Translations under genes and position numbers: made by a program
The notes under the pieces: model-generated
The model's database searches: none
Told to the model about the DNA's origin: nothing
Seen by the model: only the letters and a program-made list of their open reading frames with translations
Source of the DNA: SZUA-254 sp031379665
GTDB taxonomy: Bacteria > Bacteroidota > Ignavibacteria > UBA10030 > SZUA-254
DNA: 24,081 bases
Reading direction: 5' to 3'
NCBI GenBank assembly: GCA_031379665.1
Contig: JANNFI010000085.1
Location: forward strand, 1-24,081
Part shown: positions 22,750-24,081 of the stretch, piece by piece
Layout: every line of letters begins with the position of its first letter
How positions within the stretch are numbered: position 1 is the stretch's first letter

Positions 22750-23772
22750 TCAGGGGGTGAGCAGGGAACGGCCGACCGCGACGGTGACCGCCGCGACATC
22801 CTTCACCAGGAGCGCGAAGAGTGCGGGAGTCAGCGACTGCTCGCCGTCGGAGAACGCCTCGGCAGGTCTGGGGTGAACCTCGAGTATGAGACCGTCTGCT
22901 CCCGCGGCGACCGCGGCCCTGCTCATTGGGACGACGAGGTCGTGCCGGCCGGTGCCGTGGCTCGGGTCGGCGATGATCGGCAGGTGCGACACGAGCTTTA
23001 CCGCAGGGATGACGTTCAGGTCGAGCGTGTTCCTGCTGTACTCCACGAAGGTCCTGATGCCGCGTTCGCACAGGACGACGTTCGGGTTCCCGCCGGAGAG
23101 GATGTACTCCGCGCTCATCAGGAATTCGGCGAGCGTGGCGGAGAAATGGCGCTTGAGGAGCACGGGCTTCCGGATTCTGGACAGCGCCCGTAACAGGTTG
23201 GTGTTGTTCATGTTCCGGGCCCCCACCTGCAGCATGTCGGCGTACTCGGCCACCATCGGGACGTCCTGCGACTCCATCACTTCGGTCACGATGCCGAGCC
23301 CGGTCCGCTCACGGGCGTCCGCCAGGATCTTCAATCCTGCCTCGCCGAGCCCCTGGAACGCGTAGGGACTCGTCCGCGGCTTATACGCCCCGCCCCGGAG
23401 CAGCACGGCGCCGGAGGCGCGCACGGCGGTCGCCGTCTCGATAAGCTGTTCCTTCGATTCGACCGAGCAGGGACCGGCGATGATGACGACCCCGGTCCCG
23501 CCGATCGGCACGCCGCGGACGTTCACGACGGTGTCCGCCGGCTGGAACTCGCGACTGGCGAGCTTGTACGGCTTCAGGATCGGGATGACTGCGTCGACCC
23601 CGGGGAGGAGCAGGAACGATTCCCTCCGCATCTTCCGGTCGTCGCCGATGACCCCGATGATGGTCCTTTCGAGGCCCTTCGAGAGATGCGCCGTGAGGCC
23701 CTCTTCCCCGATCTTCCTGACGACTGTGGCGATCTGTTCTTCGGTGGCCGAAGCCTTGATGACGATGATCAC
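22750..23772 (-). CDS. aroF: 3-deoxy-7-phosphoheptulonate (DAHP) synthase with N-terminal regulatory domain
   Basis: The protein has 340 residues from a GTG start at 23772, with GGAGAG 5 nt upstream. Residues about 1-70 form the ferredoxin-like domain found in the type I-beta enzyme of Thermotoga maritima, where it mediates feedback inhibition by aromatic amino acids. The catalytic barrel carries AGPCSVES, LLRGGAYKPRTSPYAF, NPNVVLCERGIRTF, IIADPSHGTG and EVHPRPAEAFSDGEQSL. The metal ligands fall at Cys102, His272, Glu298 and Asp309, the same numbers as I recall for the T. maritima enzyme. The substrate-loop motif is KRHFSAT where many relatives have KRG.SAT. It condenses phosphoenolpyruvate with erythrose 4-phosphate, the first step of the shikimate pathway. 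A leader peptide and terminator lie directly upstream, pointing to control by attenuation. Confidence 0.95.
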   Translation of the reverse strand: MIIVIKASATEEQIATVVRKIGEEGLTAHLSKGLERTIIGVIGDDRKMRRESFLLLPGVDAVIPILKPYKLASREFQPADTVVNVRGVPIGGTGVVIIAGPCSVESKEQLIETATAVRASGAVLLRGGAYKPRTSPYAFQGLGEAGLKILADARERTGLGIVTEVMESQDVPMVAEYADMLQVGARNMNNTNLLRALSRIRKPVLLKRHFSATLAEFLMSAEYILSGGNPNVVLCERGIRTFVEYSRNTLDLNVIPAVKLVSHLPIIADPSHGTGRHDLVVPMSRAAVAAGADGLILEVHPRPAEAFSDGEQSLTPALFALLVKDVAAVTVAVGRSLLTP

Positions 23773-23785
23773 GAACGCTCTCCGT

Positions 23786-23818
23786 AAAAGAAAACCCCGC
23801 CCCCCAAGGGCAGGGTTT
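23786..23818 (-). terminator. Rho-independent terminator (attenuator) before aroF
   Basis: In the minus-strand RNA the arms AAACCCUGCCC and GGGCGGGGUUU form 11 pairs, one of them U-G, with a UUGGG loop, followed by UUUUCUUUU. On the plus strand the U-G pair would become a C-A mismatch, so the structure is optimised for the minus strand. It ends 13 nt before the aroF start and lies between the promoter and the gene, the position of an attenuator rather than of an end-of-operon terminator. Confidence 0.8.
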
Positions 23819-23834
23819 GAGTCAAGATTGCCTG

Positions 23835-23855
23835 GCCGGGGCTGCGCGCCCCGGC
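23835..23855 (-). promoter_or_regulatory. GC-rich leader hairpin of the aroF attenuator
   Basis: Perfect 8-bp arms GCCGGGGC and GCCCCGGC enclose a 5-nt loop, 4 nt after the leader-peptide stop codon. Its 3' arm can alternatively pair with AGCCGUGGG inside the leader-peptide coding sequence (23887-23895), with one bulge. It can also pair with the G-run in the terminator (23798-23805). These competing pairings are what a ribosome-controlled attenuator needs; they were found by eye. Confidence 0.55.
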
Positions 23856-23859
23856 GACA

Positions 23860-23931
23860 TTATTTTACAACATTCATTTTTTTCGTCCCACGGCTGATGA
23901 GGAACGCGATGGTGCCAAAGAATCGGGCCAT
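23860..23931 (-). CDS. Leader peptide of aroF (23 codons, Phe-containing)
   Basis: ATG 23931 has a strong ribosome-binding site, GAGGGAGA, 5 nt upstream, better than that of most full genes here. The peptide begins MARFFGTIAF and ends NVVK before TAA. It has Phe at positions 4, 5 and 10 and no Trp or Tyr. It lies between the promoter at 24009-24037 and the hairpin-terminator pair. A short, well-translated frame with clustered Phe codons before an aromatic-pathway gene fits a leader peptide sensing charged tRNA-Phe, as in pheL. Three Phe in 23 residues is a modest enrichment, so the sensing role is inferred. Confidence 0.65.
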   Translation of the reverse strand: MARFFGTIAFLISRGTKKMNVVK

Positions 23932-24008
23932 GGTGATCTCCCTCATGATCGCTGATGGTGGAATGATGCGGACTCAGGCGGGCTCGGGCGTGAGCCGTAA
24001 CGACGCGT

Positions 24009-24037
24009 AGTATAATAAAGTAGAGGGTGAAAATCAA
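24009..24037 (-). promoter_or_regulatory. Sigma70-like promoter of the aroF operon
   Basis: On the minus strand TTGATT (24037-24032) and TATACT (24014-24009) are separated by 17 bp. The match to consensus is 9 of 12 at ideal spacing. Transcription should start near 24002, giving a leader of about 230 nt before aroF. A short palindromic CCGG-ATCGA-CCGG element (24038-24050) abuts the upstream edge of the -35 box and could be an operator. Confidence 0.7.
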
Positions 24038-24081
24038 CCGGATCGACCGGCTGCGGACTGGCCCTCGCGGCCGTCCACGGC

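Noticed and set aside
22679..23071. N-terminal extension of the glcD frame to 23071
   Set aside because: It lies wholly inside aroF in another frame and is Arg/Gly-rich; family alignment puts the start at 22678.
23822..24037. A 71-codon minus-strand frame over the aroF leader region
   Set aside because: Its start would overlap the -35 box of the promoter, it has no ribosome-binding site, and the 23-codon frame at 23860-23931 has a strong one.
24038..24050. CCGG-ATCGA-CCGG palindrome beside the aroF -35 box as an operator
   Set aside because: CCGG tetramers are frequent in GC-rich DNA; the 4-bp arms are too short to claim as a separate feature.

Overview
The window is GC-rich, densely packed bacterial DNA. 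It most likely comes from a Gram-negative member of the Fibrobacteres-Chlorobi-Bacteroidetes (FCB) superphylum or a related candidate phylum. The reasons are a TonB-dependent receptor with an N-terminal carboxypeptidase-regulatory-like domain, several exported proteins with FlgD/type IX-secretion-like C-terminal domains (one with the typical NYPNPFN motif), FG-GAP and Reg_prop propellers, DUF4412- and DUF4382-like proteins, and many lipoproteins. Two promoters look like classical -35/-10 sigma70 promoters rather than the TTTG/TAnnTTTG type of core Bacteroidia, so I would not place it in Bacteroidia. A finer placement cannot be made from the window alone.

All genes but one lie on the minus strand, so transcription mostly runs from high to low coordinates. 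Region 1 (about 24040 to 18450) is a metabolic operon. It has a sigma70-like promoter, a 23-codon leader peptide containing Phe-Phe and a further Phe, a GC-rich hairpin and a rho-independent terminator placed directly before a DAHP synthase gene (aroF). These are followed by a glycolate/lactate-oxidase FAD subunit (glcD-like), an alpha/beta-hydrolase esterase, a rhomboid protease and the matching Fe-S subunit (glcF-like), whose best start is a CTG fused to the rhomboid stop codon. A probable terminator ends this unit. The arrangement before aroF looks like a phenylalanine attenuator.

Region 2 (18449 to 8535) begins with thiI and continues in tightly spaced or overlapping order. It encodes an FG-GAP propeller protein with a type IX sorting domain, a small CDGSH iron-sulfur protein, an exported DUF4412 protein with an acidic tail, a large exported Asp-rich protein, a Tat-exported protein with a probable alpha/alpha-barrel region, and a methyltransferase. 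Most of these products are exported or surface proteins of unknown role.

Region 3 (8523 to 1) contains a plus-strand seven-repeat Reg_prop lipoprotein, which converges on the methyltransferase gene. A divergent intergenic region follows, with a near-consensus minus-strand promoter. That promoter drives a DUF4382-like lipoprotein, a lipoprotein with a GATase/ThuA-like C-terminal domain, a TonB-dependent receptor and a partial exported Asp-rich protein cut by the left edge. The last is a paralogue of the Asp-rich protein of region 2. This four-gene set resembles an envelope uptake or surface-display locus but has no recognisable SusD, and it is the best candidate here for an uncharacterised system. 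I saw no tRNA, rRNA, CRISPR array, insertion sequence or phage gene.
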